DNA of 29,809 nucleotides from CAYQQR01 sp964420035 (GTDB lineage: Bacteria > Bacteroidota > Bacteroidia > Bacteroidales > SM23-62): NCBI GenBank assembly GCA_964420035.1, contig CAYQQR010000050.1, positions 1 to 29,809 on the forward strand, given 5' to 3'. This document shows, in pieces, positions 1 through 8,100 of this stretch. The translations under genes and the position numbers were made by a program. Within the stretch, counting starts at the first letter, position 1. Every line of letters starts with the position of its first letter. Under the pieces are notes generated by a model. It worked only from the letters and a program-made list of their open reading frames with translations, had not been told where the DNA came from and made no database searches.

Positions 1-59
1 TCACCACCAGGGAAATTTTTCAATGAGACAAGCTCGTACCAGACCGCCTCTCAAACACA

Positions 60-98
60 AAACCCTCTGATTTAGAGCAAGTCAGAGGGTTTGTTGTT
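60..98 (+). terminator. Rho-independent terminator-like hairpin
   Basis: A perfect 11-bp stem is formed by AAACCCTCTGA (60-70) and TCAGAGGGTTT (82-92), with an 11-nt loop, followed by the T-rich GTTGTTT. This is probably the terminator of a gene lying upstream of the window. The symmetric stem with A-rich and T-rich flanks could work in either direction. Confidence 0.7.
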
Positions 99-243
99 TC
101 TGCCGGGGAAGAATGAGGGTAAGAATGAAATCAAAATAAACCCGATTAAGGCATTCCAGGGGCGTTTAGCGGTACTTTCTCATAGGAGTAAGGGGTTATA
201 AAATTTACTCATTCCTTACCCATTGCATAATCCACCACCCATC

Positions 244-263
244 AGCCCTTTCAGGGCTTTTTT
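244..263 (+). terminator. Short hairpin terminator with T-tract
   Basis: AGCCCT (244-249) pairs with AGGGCT (253-258) around a 3-nt loop, and six T residues follow (258-263). This is a compact intrinsic terminator for rightward transcription, although no gene is visible immediately before it. Confidence 0.65.
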
Positions 264-264
264 G

Positions 265-306
265 GTTGCTGGTTTCTTGTTGCTGGCTTTTTGTTGCTGG
301 TAGTTG
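265..306. repeat. Tandem repeat, 14-bp period, three copies
   Basis: GTTGCTGG recurs at 265-272, 279-286 and 293-300, each followed by a variable 6-nt T-rich or T/G-rich tail, giving an exact 14-bp period. The repeat starts directly after the T-tract of the preceding terminator. It is non-coding and its function is unknown. It may be a copy of a dispersed intergenic repeat. Confidence 0.6.
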
Positions 307-490
307 GTAGCCAGAAACCATATAAGCAGCTATCAGCTATGTATCCCCTACGGGGAATTGCAGACTAATGGGTAAATCCGTGCTACAATAATGAATGCCC
401 TTACGCTTGCGCAGAAGCTCCAGCGTAGGTGCGCGGGCAATGTAGATTGTCATTCCGCTTCGCTGCTTTTCCGCTGCCGCTGTTGTTCCG

Positions 491-597
491 TCCCGAAAAT
501 CTTAGCAGCTTCGCTGCTTTAGATTCTCGAGCCTGCCTGATCAGGCAGGGATCCTCGAAAAATGACGCAAAGCAAGCTTTACGTTGTTTTTTCGGGA
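491..597. repeat. Nested inverted-repeat element (multi-hairpin)
   Basis: An outer stem of TCCCGAAAA (491-499) and TTTTCGGGA (589-597) encloses three further hairpins. The first is AGCAGC-TTC-GCTGCT (504-518). The second is a perfect 18-bp palindrome, CCTGCCTGATCAGGCAGG (532-549), with TCGAG/CTCGA arms just outside it. The third is ACGCAAAG-CAAG-CTTTACGT, with one mismatch, at about 563-582. A single strand could fold as a cloverleaf-like multi-branch structure. Such architecture is typical of REP or MITE-like dispersed elements, but copy number elsewhere cannot be seen here. Confidence 0.6.
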
Positions 598-600
598 TAA

Positions 601-924
601 CCAGCCACCAGGAACAATTCAACCTTACCTCAGCCGATAAAACACCCCCCGTTGCTGCCTTGAGGCCGTGACCTTGCCTTCTGTTTCGAGCACACCCAGG
701 TATTTGTTGATCTCGTTCAGGTGGATGCCGGTGATCGAGGACAGGTCCCCGGCGGTGCAGGGGCGGCGGGAGATGGTTTCCAGGATGGCGGATTCCAGGT
801 CCGCCCGGTAGGAGGGGATGTCCTTTCTTTCCGGGGCGGCAGCAATGATCTCCACCTCTTTCATCCCGAAAAAATCTTTGATCCGCTGCATTTCCGATGG
901 AGTAGCAGCCAGCCAGCCACCAGG
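601..924. repeat. 12-bp direct repeats flanking a gene fragment
   Basis: CCAGCCACCAGG occurs at 601-612 and again at 913-924. The interval between the copies holds almost exactly the minus-strand remnant described at 625-912, and little else. The first copy begins 3 bp after the nested inverted-repeat element ends. The arrangement could be the footprint of an insertion, or of recombination between short repeats. It could also be a chance match within a dispersed repeat family. Confidence 0.45.
625..912 (-). pseudogene. C-terminal remnant, winged-helix tail, possibly radical SAM protein
   Basis: This minus-strand frame encodes a coherent protein-like sequence that includes EVEIIAAAPE, LESAILETISRRPCTAGDL, INKYLGVLETEGKV and a final GVFYRLR. 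It looks like a winged helix-turn-helix domain at the end of a larger protein. From memory, some Bacteroidota radical SAM proteins end in a similar way, but that family assignment is uncertain. An in-frame ATG at 889-891 would give 88 residues. The similarity-like text (ATPSE) continues upstream of it to about 912, and then a 12-bp repeat and an in-frame stop (931-933) intervene. I therefore read it as a truncated gene. It is GC-rich, unlike the AT-rich DNA that follows at 925-1141. A real small DNA-binding protein is the alternative. Confidence 0.45.
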
Positions 925-1141
925 TGTACTCTATTAAGAATTAACTATGATCTGATCACATTGAATAGTTATAAATTGTTTTACTTTTGGATTGAAAAAA
1001 ATCAAGAGATGATTAGGTGTAGTTTGGCTTTAAGGGATAAATATATTTATGGAAAGTTTGAAAAAGTGTTAACTTTATGTATGCATTTAGCTTTGAGAAA
1101 TGCATATTCATATTTGGATAGTGAATTAAGTATTTAGCAAG

Positions 1142-2365
1142 ATGAATACGCGTAAACCGAAGATAGACTATAGCATCTTAATAAAATATTTCAAGGATAA
1201 GGCTTCTGTTGAAGAAGAGGAGCAGATAAAGGATTGGTTAGGCAATCCTGAAAACCAGTCTGGTAGTGAGCATTACCTTCGCCGGCTGTGGGACGACGCA
1301 CAACTTGAAGCCACAGGCATAGAGACTGACTTAAGTGCAGATTTGGACAAGGTTCATCATCTGATAAACCTGAAATCGGTAAAAAACACTGAATATAAAG
1401 GTATTTCACGGCTTAAAAGCTCCCTTGGATCAGTCAGGTTATCATTGGCAAACCTGGGTAGGATTGCCGCTGTTTTACTTATCACCTTGATGCTTTATTT
1501 GAGTTATATGATTATCAGAGAAAAGATATGGTTAAATAATCAGCATGAGATCGTGTATAATGAGATAAAATGTCCACTCGGTGCCCAGAGTGAGTTTGAA
1601 TTGCCGGACGGAACAACGGGCAATCTGAATAATGGCAGCACAATTCGCTACCCTGCCAGATTTGTTGGGGATGCAAGGGAAGTGGAATTATTGGGTGAGG
1701 CCTATTTTGTTGTTGCAGAGAAAAGGCAGAAACCTTTTATTATCACTACGGTTGGACTGGAAGTAAAAGTACTGGGTACCAAATTGAATGTTTATTCATA
1801 TCCTGACGAGAGTTATCAGGAAATTACACTTGAAAGTGGAAGGGTTGAATTGATCATGAAGGAAAAAGAAAAGGAGGTGATCGTTGCTGAGATGGAACCA
1901 GGTCAACACATTATTTACAGTTTGAATGCTGATGCACCGGCTCCCGTAATAAAGACAAAAAACAAGGATCTGGTCGTGATAGAGAGTAAGAAAGAATTAC
2001 CCGATATTACTTCGAAGTTAATAAGGGAAGAATATAACGTGATTCATTCAGAAGCTGGTGAACTCTATTTTAAATATACTGATGCGGAACTTTTTACCGG
2101 GTGGACCAATGGAAAACTGATCCTGAGGAATGATCCCATGCCAAAAATGTTAAAAAGGATAGAACGATGGTATAACGTAGAATTCATTGTGAAAGATCAG
2201 AAAATAAACGAATATACCTATTGGGCCACATTCACGGATGAGAACCTGGATCAGGTACTGGAGCGTTTATCCCTTACCGGTCCAATCAAGTTCAATAAAT
2301 TCCCGCGAGAAAAACTGCCGGATGGAACCTTCAGGAAACAAGTCATTGAAGTTCTGATGAAATAA
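1142..2365 (+). CDS. FecR-family anti-sigma factor (copy 1)
   Basis: This is an inner-membrane anti-sigma regulator of the FecR type (407 aa), expected to hold an ECF sigma factor until a TonB-dependent transporter signals substrate binding. Residues 1-100 form a cytoplasmic helical part. A single membrane segment follows at about 107-125 (RIAAVLLITLMLYLSYMII). The periplasmic FecR domain spans about 140-240 (CPLGAQSEFELPDG, LNNGSTI, ESGRVELI). A C-terminal DUF4974-like domain covers about 323-405 (GKLILRND, ENLDQVLERLSLTGPI). It is clearly paralogous to the protein at 3788-5011 in order and motifs. No sigma gene precedes it. The upstream 925-1141 is AT-rich and non-coding or carries only a mini-ORF. 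The gene is followed by a weak hairpin. Its most likely partner is the SusC with an STN domain encoded at 5175. Confidence 0.93.
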   Translation: MNTRKPKIDYSILIKYFKDKASVEEEEQIKDWLGNPENQSGSEHYLRRLWDDAQLEATGIETDLSADLDKVHHLINLKSVKNTEYKGISRLKSSLGSVRLSLANLGRIAAVLLITLMLYLSYMIIREKIWLNNQHEIVYNEIKCPLGAQSEFELPDGTTGNLNNGSTIRYPARFVGDAREVELLGEAYFVVAEKRQKPFIITTVGLEVKVLGTKLNVYSYPDESYQEITLESGRVELIMKEKEKEVIVAEMEPGQHIIYSLNADAPAPVIKTKNKDLVVIESKKELPDITSKLIREEYNVIHSEAGELYFKYTDAELFTGWTNGKLILRNDPMPKMLKRIERWYNVEFIVKDQKINEYTYWATFTDENLDQVLERLSLTGPIKFNKFPREKLPDGTFRKQVIEVLMK

Positions 2366-2376
2366 AATACAACATT

Positions 2377-2400
2377 AAACTGGCAACAGTTTTGATGATT
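2377..2400 (+). terminator. Weak hairpin after first fecR
   Basis: AAACTG (2377-2382) and CAGTTT (2387-2392) form a 6-bp stem with a GCAA tetraloop, 11 bp after the stop codon, and T-rich sequence follows. The stem is AT-rich and short, so it may be only a partial terminator. Confidence 0.35.
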
Positions 2401-2646
2401 GTTATTTTCCTTTAAAGACCTGAATATTCCCTGATACGACTGTGATTTAACTTTGCCTTCAGTTGCGCATTTTTTGAAAAGAATTAGCTTTCTATCAAAA
2501 AAAACCTATATCCAATTGAGTATTTCAAAGGGCATAGGGATATATTAATAAAGCACCTCTTACAAATGCTTCAATAAGCTCTGTTTGATGAAACAATTCA
2601 ACCTTATCAATTATTCCCATATCTAATATTAACTAAACTATCTGCT

Positions 2647-3654
2647 ATGAAAAAGATTTACATTGCAATTGTTTTAATGGCCATTGTCAGCATATGCTAT
2701 GGACAATGGGATGTTTATACCTGTGATTTTTTACCGGATGCTGCCGGTTTTACGGTTCCTTCGAGTGGAAATGCTCCTGGACCTGATCTCAGTGAAACCA
2801 TTGAGGAGATTGACGGTTTTACAGTGCTTAATTTTTATTCTCCAAATTCTTTTGATCCATCCGGGGAAGAGGACGATGCGAGGAAAGCTTATGAAAAAAC
2901 GTTTGAATCTTTGGTGAATAAACTCACCATTGTAATCAGGGCCAAAGGATATAGCCAGGCAGATTGGCTAAACGATAGTATTGATGCTATTTTGGAAGTT
3001 GAAATTCAACCCGGTGAAGAAGGAGTGACAAGCTATCGTGATAAGCTAGAAGTGCATTATGTTGATACCGTAGGTGGATACTACGCTGATGCAGAATTGA
3101 TCCGCGTGGGTGAAATTTATGATCTCGAGGATGGAGAGGCTTGGCACACCTATAGGATAACGGCAGACATTGGTGAAACAAGTGGTACCTTTTCATTATA
3201 TATTGATGAAGATCCTGAAGCAGTGATTTCGGGTGAATCCACGAAAGATCATGAGAATAACTACTTCAGGTTCGGTGATAGAAAACGTATGCATGTTGGT
3301 GGCTACATTGATTGGATCGCCTGGTTTCCTGGTGGTGCTTATGCCCCTGGTGAAGGTACCCCACTTCCTGACAATATTTTCGTTGACGGAAGGGATTGGC
3401 CTGCTTCCGTATCAAGTACAAACCGACCGATCGTAAAGATATATCCTAATCCCGTCTCTAAATTCCTGAAGATTAGGACCAACCGACCTAATTCTGAAGT
3501 AAGCTTGTTTGATCTCACAGGGAGACAAATAATGCATGAGGTGATGAAATCGAGAGAGGCGACCTATAGCTTAAATGGTATTCCTTCAGGATTATATGTT
3601 ATTTCTGTCAGGAATGAGTCCGGCATTCATACAGAACAATTGATCGTTAAGTAA
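2647..3654 (+). CDS. Secreted protein with T9SS sorting domain
   Basis: This is a 335-aa exported protein of unknown function. It has a Sec signal peptide at residues 1-19 (cleavage after CYG). The central region, about 22-230, is rich in beta-strand patterns. The segment WHTYRITADIG...TFSLYIDED...FRFGD...GGYIDWIAW resembles the strand pattern of concanavalin/LamG-like jelly-roll domains, which suggests glycan binding. A type A T9SS C-terminal domain occupies 263-335 (KIYPNPVS, SLFDLTGR, GLYVISV, final QLIVK). The protein should therefore be secreted across the outer membrane and anchored or released. It lies between two fecR paralogues and is followed by a strong terminator, so it is probably its own transcription unit. 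A TAACTTTG at 2448-2455 matches the Bacteroidota -7 consensus, but I find no good -33 element. I see no catalytic motif. Confidence 0.85.
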   Translation: MKKIYIAIVLMAIVSICYGQWDVYTCDFLPDAAGFTVPSSGNAPGPDLSETIEEIDGFTVLNFYSPNSFDPSGEEDDARKAYEKTFESLVNKLTIVIRAKGYSQADWLNDSIDAILEVEIQPGEEGVTSYRDKLEVHYVDTVGGYYADAELIRVGEIYDLEDGEAWHTYRITADIGETSGTFSLYIDEDPEAVISGESTKDHENNYFRFGDRKRMHVGGYIDWIAWFPGGAYAPGEGTPLPDNIFVDGRDWPASVSSTNRPIVKIYPNPVSKFLKIRTNRPNSEVSLFDLTGRQIMHEVMKSREATYSLNGIPSGLYVISVRNESGIHTEQLIVK

Positions 3655-3661
3655 GTCATTT

Positions 3662-3714
3662 CTGCGCTACCTTTCCGCTGTTGGATCGGTAGCGCAGTTC
3701 TTATTTCTTTTTTC
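3662..3714 (+). terminator. Strong intrinsic terminator after T9SS protein gene
   Basis: A perfect 10-bp stem is formed by CTGCGCTACC (3662-3671) and GGTAGCGCAG (3688-3697) with a 16-nt loop. The T-rich tract TTCTTATTTCTTTTTT follows. It sits 7 bp after the stop codon of the T9SS protein gene and separates that gene from the second fecR. Confidence 0.85.
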
Positions 3715-3787
3715 ATATATCAGCATTATTTTTTCATTAGATCTTAATTCGGATTTGAAACAGTATTGATATGTAGTTTACGGAATC

Positions 3788-5011
3788 ATGAACACCAAAG
3801 ATCATAAAGTTCAATTCAGCCTGCTCCAGAAATACTTCAGGAACAAAACCACGAAAATTGAGACGGATCTGGTTACTGATTGGCTCATGGATCCGGAAAG
3901 TAATTATCAATGTGAGAATTGCCTTCATCTGCTTTGGAAGGAATCCATACCCACGGAAGTAGAAGTAGATCTGGATTTTGAGGCATTGCTGGACAGGATA
4001 CATCATTCAATTAATCTTTGTTCCCGAGAAACAGCATTATCGAAACAATTAGAAGGGAACCGGAAGTCAGTTATCTCCTTTAACCATGTTTTGAAGCATC
4101 TTAGCAGAGTTGCGGCTGTATTACTGGTGCCCTTAATGGTATATTTAGGTTGGGAGGTCTATAGTCAGAGAATGTGGGAAAAGAATCAAAAAGAAATTGT
4201 CTATAATGAGATTCAGTGCCCACTGGGGGCCCAAAGTCAATTTGAATTACCGGATGGTACAAAAGGCAGTCTCAATAATGGTAGCAAATTGATCTTTCCA
4301 GCACGGTTCACAGGGAAATCAAGAGATGTTGAACTCTATGGTGAAGCATTTTTTGATGTAGCACCCAACAGATACAGGCCATTTATAATAAAAACTGTCG
4401 GACTGGATATTAAAGTACGAGGAACCCGGCTCAATGTATATTCATATCCTGATGAGGATTACCAGGAAATAACACTTGAATCCGGTTCTGTCGAATTGAT
4501 TCAAGCAGAAATGGACGAGGAAGTTACAATTGCCGAGATGAAGCCCGGACAACATTTGATCTACAGATTTTCTTCCGAAGATCCAAAAACTCAGGTGCAC
4601 TCCGACAACAAGGATGTTATTATCATTGAGGATGAAGAGGAATTCGAAGAATTAGTACCGAATATTCCTTATGGTAAAAAAGCATTATTCAAATCGGATC
4701 AAGGGGATTTATATTTGAAATATGATGATGTTAATCAATACACCGGCTGGAAAGATGGAAAACTTATCTTGAGAAATGATCCAATGAACAGACTGCTGAA
4801 ACGAATGGAGCGCTGGTATAGTGTTGAGTTCAATATTATGGATGAGCAAATATATAATTATACTTATTGGGCAACTTTCGATGAGGAAAATCTTGATCAG
4901 GTACTCAATCTGTTGTCCTTAACTGGTCCGATAACTTTTAAGAAACTTCCCCGGGAACAATTGCCTGACGGGACCTATGATACCCAGAAAATCAATGTAA
5001 TGTTAAAATAG
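3788..5011 (+). CDS. FecR-family anti-sigma factor (copy 2)
   Basis: This is a second FecR-type anti-sigma factor, also 407 aa, with the same layout as copy 1: a cytoplasmic helical part, a membrane segment near residues 105-123 (RVAAVLLVPLMVYLGW), a periplasmic FecR domain (CPLGAQSQFELPDGT, LNNGSKL, ESGSVELI) and a C-terminal DUF4974-like domain (GKLILRNDPMNRLLKRMERWY, ENLDQVLNLLSLTGPI). The two copies are near-identical over YNEI(K/Q)CPLGAQS, NVYSYPDE and QEITLESG but diverge in the first 90 residues, the part expected to contact sigma. That pattern fits duplication followed by divergence of partner choice. It lies directly upstream of the SusC/SusD pair, the usual place for the regulator of such a pair. 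A hairpin at 5071-5100 lies between it and susC. Confidence 0.93.
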   Translation: MNTKDHKVQFSLLQKYFRNKTTKIETDLVTDWLMDPESNYQCENCLHLLWKESIPTEVEVDLDFEALLDRIHHSINLCSRETALSKQLEGNRKSVISFNHVLKHLSRVAAVLLVPLMVYLGWEVYSQRMWEKNQKEIVYNEIQCPLGAQSQFELPDGTKGSLNNGSKLIFPARFTGKSRDVELYGEAFFDVAPNRYRPFIIKTVGLDIKVRGTRLNVYSYPDEDYQEITLESGSVELIQAEMDEEVTIAEMKPGQHLIYRFSSEDPKTQVHSDNKDVIIIEDEEEFEELVPNIPYGKKALFKSDQGDLYLKYDDVNQYTGWKDGKLILRNDPMNRLLKRMERWYSVEFNIMDEQIYNYTYWATFDEENLDQVLNLLSLTGPITFKKLPREQLPDGTYDTQKINVMLK

Positions 5012-5070
5012 AAAGGAAAAGCAACAAGCAAGAAATTCAAGAACCGTTGGGACCGACCATAGTTAAAAGA

Positions 5071-5100
5071 ATCAGGAAAGTGCGGACACACTTTCCTGAT
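5071..5100 (+). terminator. Perfect 12-bp hairpin between fecR copy 2 and susC
   Basis: ATCAGGAAAGTG (5071-5082) and CACTTTCCTGAT (5089-5100) are perfect inverted arms around a 6-nt loop. No T-tract follows (the next bases are CCATGG), so it is not a standard intrinsic terminator. It could be a factor-assisted terminator, an RNA-stability element, or a leader structure for the susC mRNA 75 bp downstream. Confidence 0.5.
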
Positions 5101-5174
5101 CCATGGTTTCCAGCGTTAACAAACTGATCTCGAGCGATGCTCAATGATTGTTAAACGCCAAACATAACAAAATT

Positions 5175-8100
5175 ATGAAAAATTGTGGAAAGGTTTTCAT
5201 TGCAGTATGCAGATCACACCGCATTCTAAAAATTTTTCTAATCATGAAACTAACTACTATTCTGCTATTGGCATTTACATTTCAGGTTTTTGCCAATAGC
5301 GTATATTCTCAGGATACCGATTTGACATTGGATCTAGGAGAAACTACTGTAGAGAAAGTACTAACTGAAATTGAAAGAATAAGCGATTTCTATTTCCTGT
5401 TTAATCAGAATTTAGTTGATGTTGACAGGGAAGTTAATATCCGGTTTTTTAGGAAGAACATTGACGAAATCCTGGATGAAGTGTTCCAAGGGACAAATAT
5501 TGACTATGCTATAATGGGTAAGCAAATTGTGTTGTCCCCCAGTGTTTATTTAGCCGAGATTAAAAGAAATCAACAACCGCTAACCATAACTGGGACAGTT
5601 AAAGATCAGAGAACCGGAGAACCTTTGCCAGGCGTGTCGATTCAGATAAAAGGTACTACCAGGGGAGCTGTTACTAATCTTGAAGGAGAATATTCCATTG
5701 AAATTGAGGATCCGTCTGTAATTTTAGTTTTCTCCTATGTTGGCTATGCAACGCAGGAAATAAGGATTGGAGAAAAAAGAATTATCAATGTAAACATGAC
5801 TTATGAAGTACTGGGAATGGAAGAAGTAGTGGTAGTGGGATACGGGACTGCTAAGAAAGCTACTGTTACCGGTTCCATAAGTACTGTTAAAGCTGAAGCA
5901 GTGCAAAGATCACCTGTAATGAATATGTCTAATTCGCTTGCCGGACAATTACCCGGACTGGTCGTTATAACACCAACCGGGGAACCTGGCGTTGACAATT
6001 CAACCCTGGCCATACGGGGAATGAATACACTGGGGAACAACAGTCCCCTTATCGTTGTGGATGGTATCGCAAACCGTGATTTAAATCGTTTGAATCCGAA
6101 TGACATTGAATCCATTACTGTATTAAAAGACGCATCTGCTGCCATATATGGGGCTCAATCGGCCAATGGGGTAATTTTAATTGAGACCAAACGTGGTTCG
6201 GAGAAGAAGACAGAAGTAAATTTCACTTTAAACAGGGGCTGGAATTCCCCTGTTGTTATTCCAGAACTGGCTGACGCAGCGACATTTGCCGAAGGAATTA
6301 ATGAATATTATACCAATCTTGGTGGACAACCCGTGTATTCAGAAAATGAAATTGAAAAATACAGAACCGGTTCAGATCCATGGTTATATCCGAATAGCAA
6401 TTTTTATGACATTGTTTATAGGGACTTCGCCCCGCAATACTCTGCACATGCCTCAGCAACGGGTGGTTCAGATAAGATAGCTTACTATATATCTGGTGGA
6501 TATCGATACCAGGATGCCATTTATAAACGCAGCAATACCAAGTTCGAACAATTTGATTTCCGAAGCAATATCGATGGTTCTATATCCAAGAATATTACCG
6601 TGGGCTTTGATATAGCAGGAACACAAAGGATTGAAAATCAACCCAGTGTCGATAAGCACAGGATGTGGCGGGAAATGACGAGGGTTAATCCAACCGTACC
6701 AGCAGTCTACCCCAATGGAAAAGTACATACCAATGCTTTGCCCGTGGTATCAGGTGAAGCCGGGTATGAAAAAACAACCACATATGAGCTACTCACTAAT
6801 TTGAATCTGGATGTCAATATCCCATGGGTCAGGGGATTGTCCCTGAGCGGGAACTTCAGTGTGGATAAACGTTTTGACAATGAAAAACTATACAGGAAAC
6901 CCTGGACCCTATGGCAATGGGACAGAAGGACCTATGATGAGAATGGGGACCCGCTTTTGAGTTCCGGGAAATATACATACCCTGAAGCTAATGAGGACCC
7001 GGATCTGAGGATTGAACGCATCGACAGGAGCAGTATAACCCTGAATTCTCTACTCCATTATGAACGTAGTTTTCTGGAAAAGCATAATGTTGGTGTTATG
7101 CTTGGAATGGAGCGCAATCAAGGGGAACGGACCGATCTTATGGCATACCGACGTTATTTTCCAAATGAAGTTATTGATGAATTATTTGCGGGAGGGCGTG
7201 AGGACATTGATAATACGGGTTCGTCTTTTCAGTCAGCCCGACTGAACTATTTTGGCCGCTTCAATTACAACTACAGGAACAAGTATTTGATTGAATTTGT
7301 AGCCAGATACGATGGGTCCCATATTTTCCCGGCAGAACACCGGTTCGGTTTTTTCCCCAGTGTATCTTTAGGATGGAACATTGCAGAGGAAAACTTCTGG
7401 AAGGATAATATTTCATTTATACCCTATTTCAAACTACGCGGTTCATACGGACAAACAGGGAACGACCGTATCGATCCTTTCCAATACCTGGCAAATTATG
7501 GCTTTGTTGAAGTAGACAAGCTTTACCTGGGTACTTTATTTGTGTTGGGTCCGAATACAGAGGTGCAGACCATGGATGAATTGCGAATAGCAAATCCATT
7601 CGTTACCTGGGAAGTTGCCAGCCAATACAACCTCGGCTTCGACAGTAAGATAGCCGATATTTCAGTTTCTATGGATTATTTCTACAATCACCGAACCGAT
7701 ATTCTAATTCAACGAGACGCCTCTGTACCAGCCACAGCTGGATTCTCCCTGCCTGAAGAGAATATTGGTGAAGTTGTGAACCGTGGATTTGAAGGTCAAG
7801 TCTCATACTATAAAACCTTCGGTAGTTTTTACTTAAACCTGTCCTTAAATGCCGGATACGCTAAGAATGAGATTAAATTCTGGGATGAAGAACCCGTTAT
7901 CCCTGAATACCAAAAATCCACTGGTCGTTCAATTAATGCACCTCTGCTTTACGAAGCCATAGGAGTATTTCGCGATGAGGAACACGTGGAATCATATCCG
8001 AGCTGGCCAGGTGCGAGACCCGGTGACCTTATTTTCAAAGATGTAAATGAGGATGGAGAGATAAACCAGCTGGACCAGGTAAGACAGGAAGAAACCCCAT

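Larger units (their letters stand above)
1..624. other. Gene-poor left flank with repeats and terminators
   Basis: I see no convincing protein or RNA gene in this stretch. It contains two terminator-like hairpins (near 60-98 and 244-263), a three-copy 14-bp tandem repeat (265-306), a small inverted repeat (402-407 with 422-427) and a nested inverted-repeat element (491-597). Open frames on both strands across 401-671 encode low-complexity, Arg/Ser/Ala-rich peptides that track the inverted repeats, so I treat them as spurious. The region looks like intergenic repeat DNA at the edge of the glycan locus. Any gene ending upstream of position 1 cannot be seen here. Confidence 0.7.

Noticed and set aside
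1..60. Possible tRNA 3' end at the very left edge (ACCACCA-like string)
   Set aside because: No acceptor stem or T-arm can be seen in the available sequence.
401..671. Two overlapping opposite-strand open frames (about 73 and 80 codons)
   Set aside because: They run across the nested inverted repeats, have low-complexity composition, and show no recognisable domain. They are best explained by repeat DNA.
721..1137. A 138-codon plus-strand frame starting at GTG
   Set aside because: Its first two thirds are the antisense of the gene remnant at 625-912 (Gly-rich shadow peptide). Only the last part, in AT-rich DNA, was kept as a possible mini-ORF.
2448..2455. TAACTTTG as a full promoter for the T9SS protein gene
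   Set aside because: It matches the -7 consensus exactly, but there is no TTTG-like element at the right distance upstream, and the ATG is about 190 bp away.
5148..5174. TTG at 5148 as the susC start
   Set aside because: The ATG at 5175 gives the leader typical of SusC proteins; the extra nine residues add nothing recognisable.
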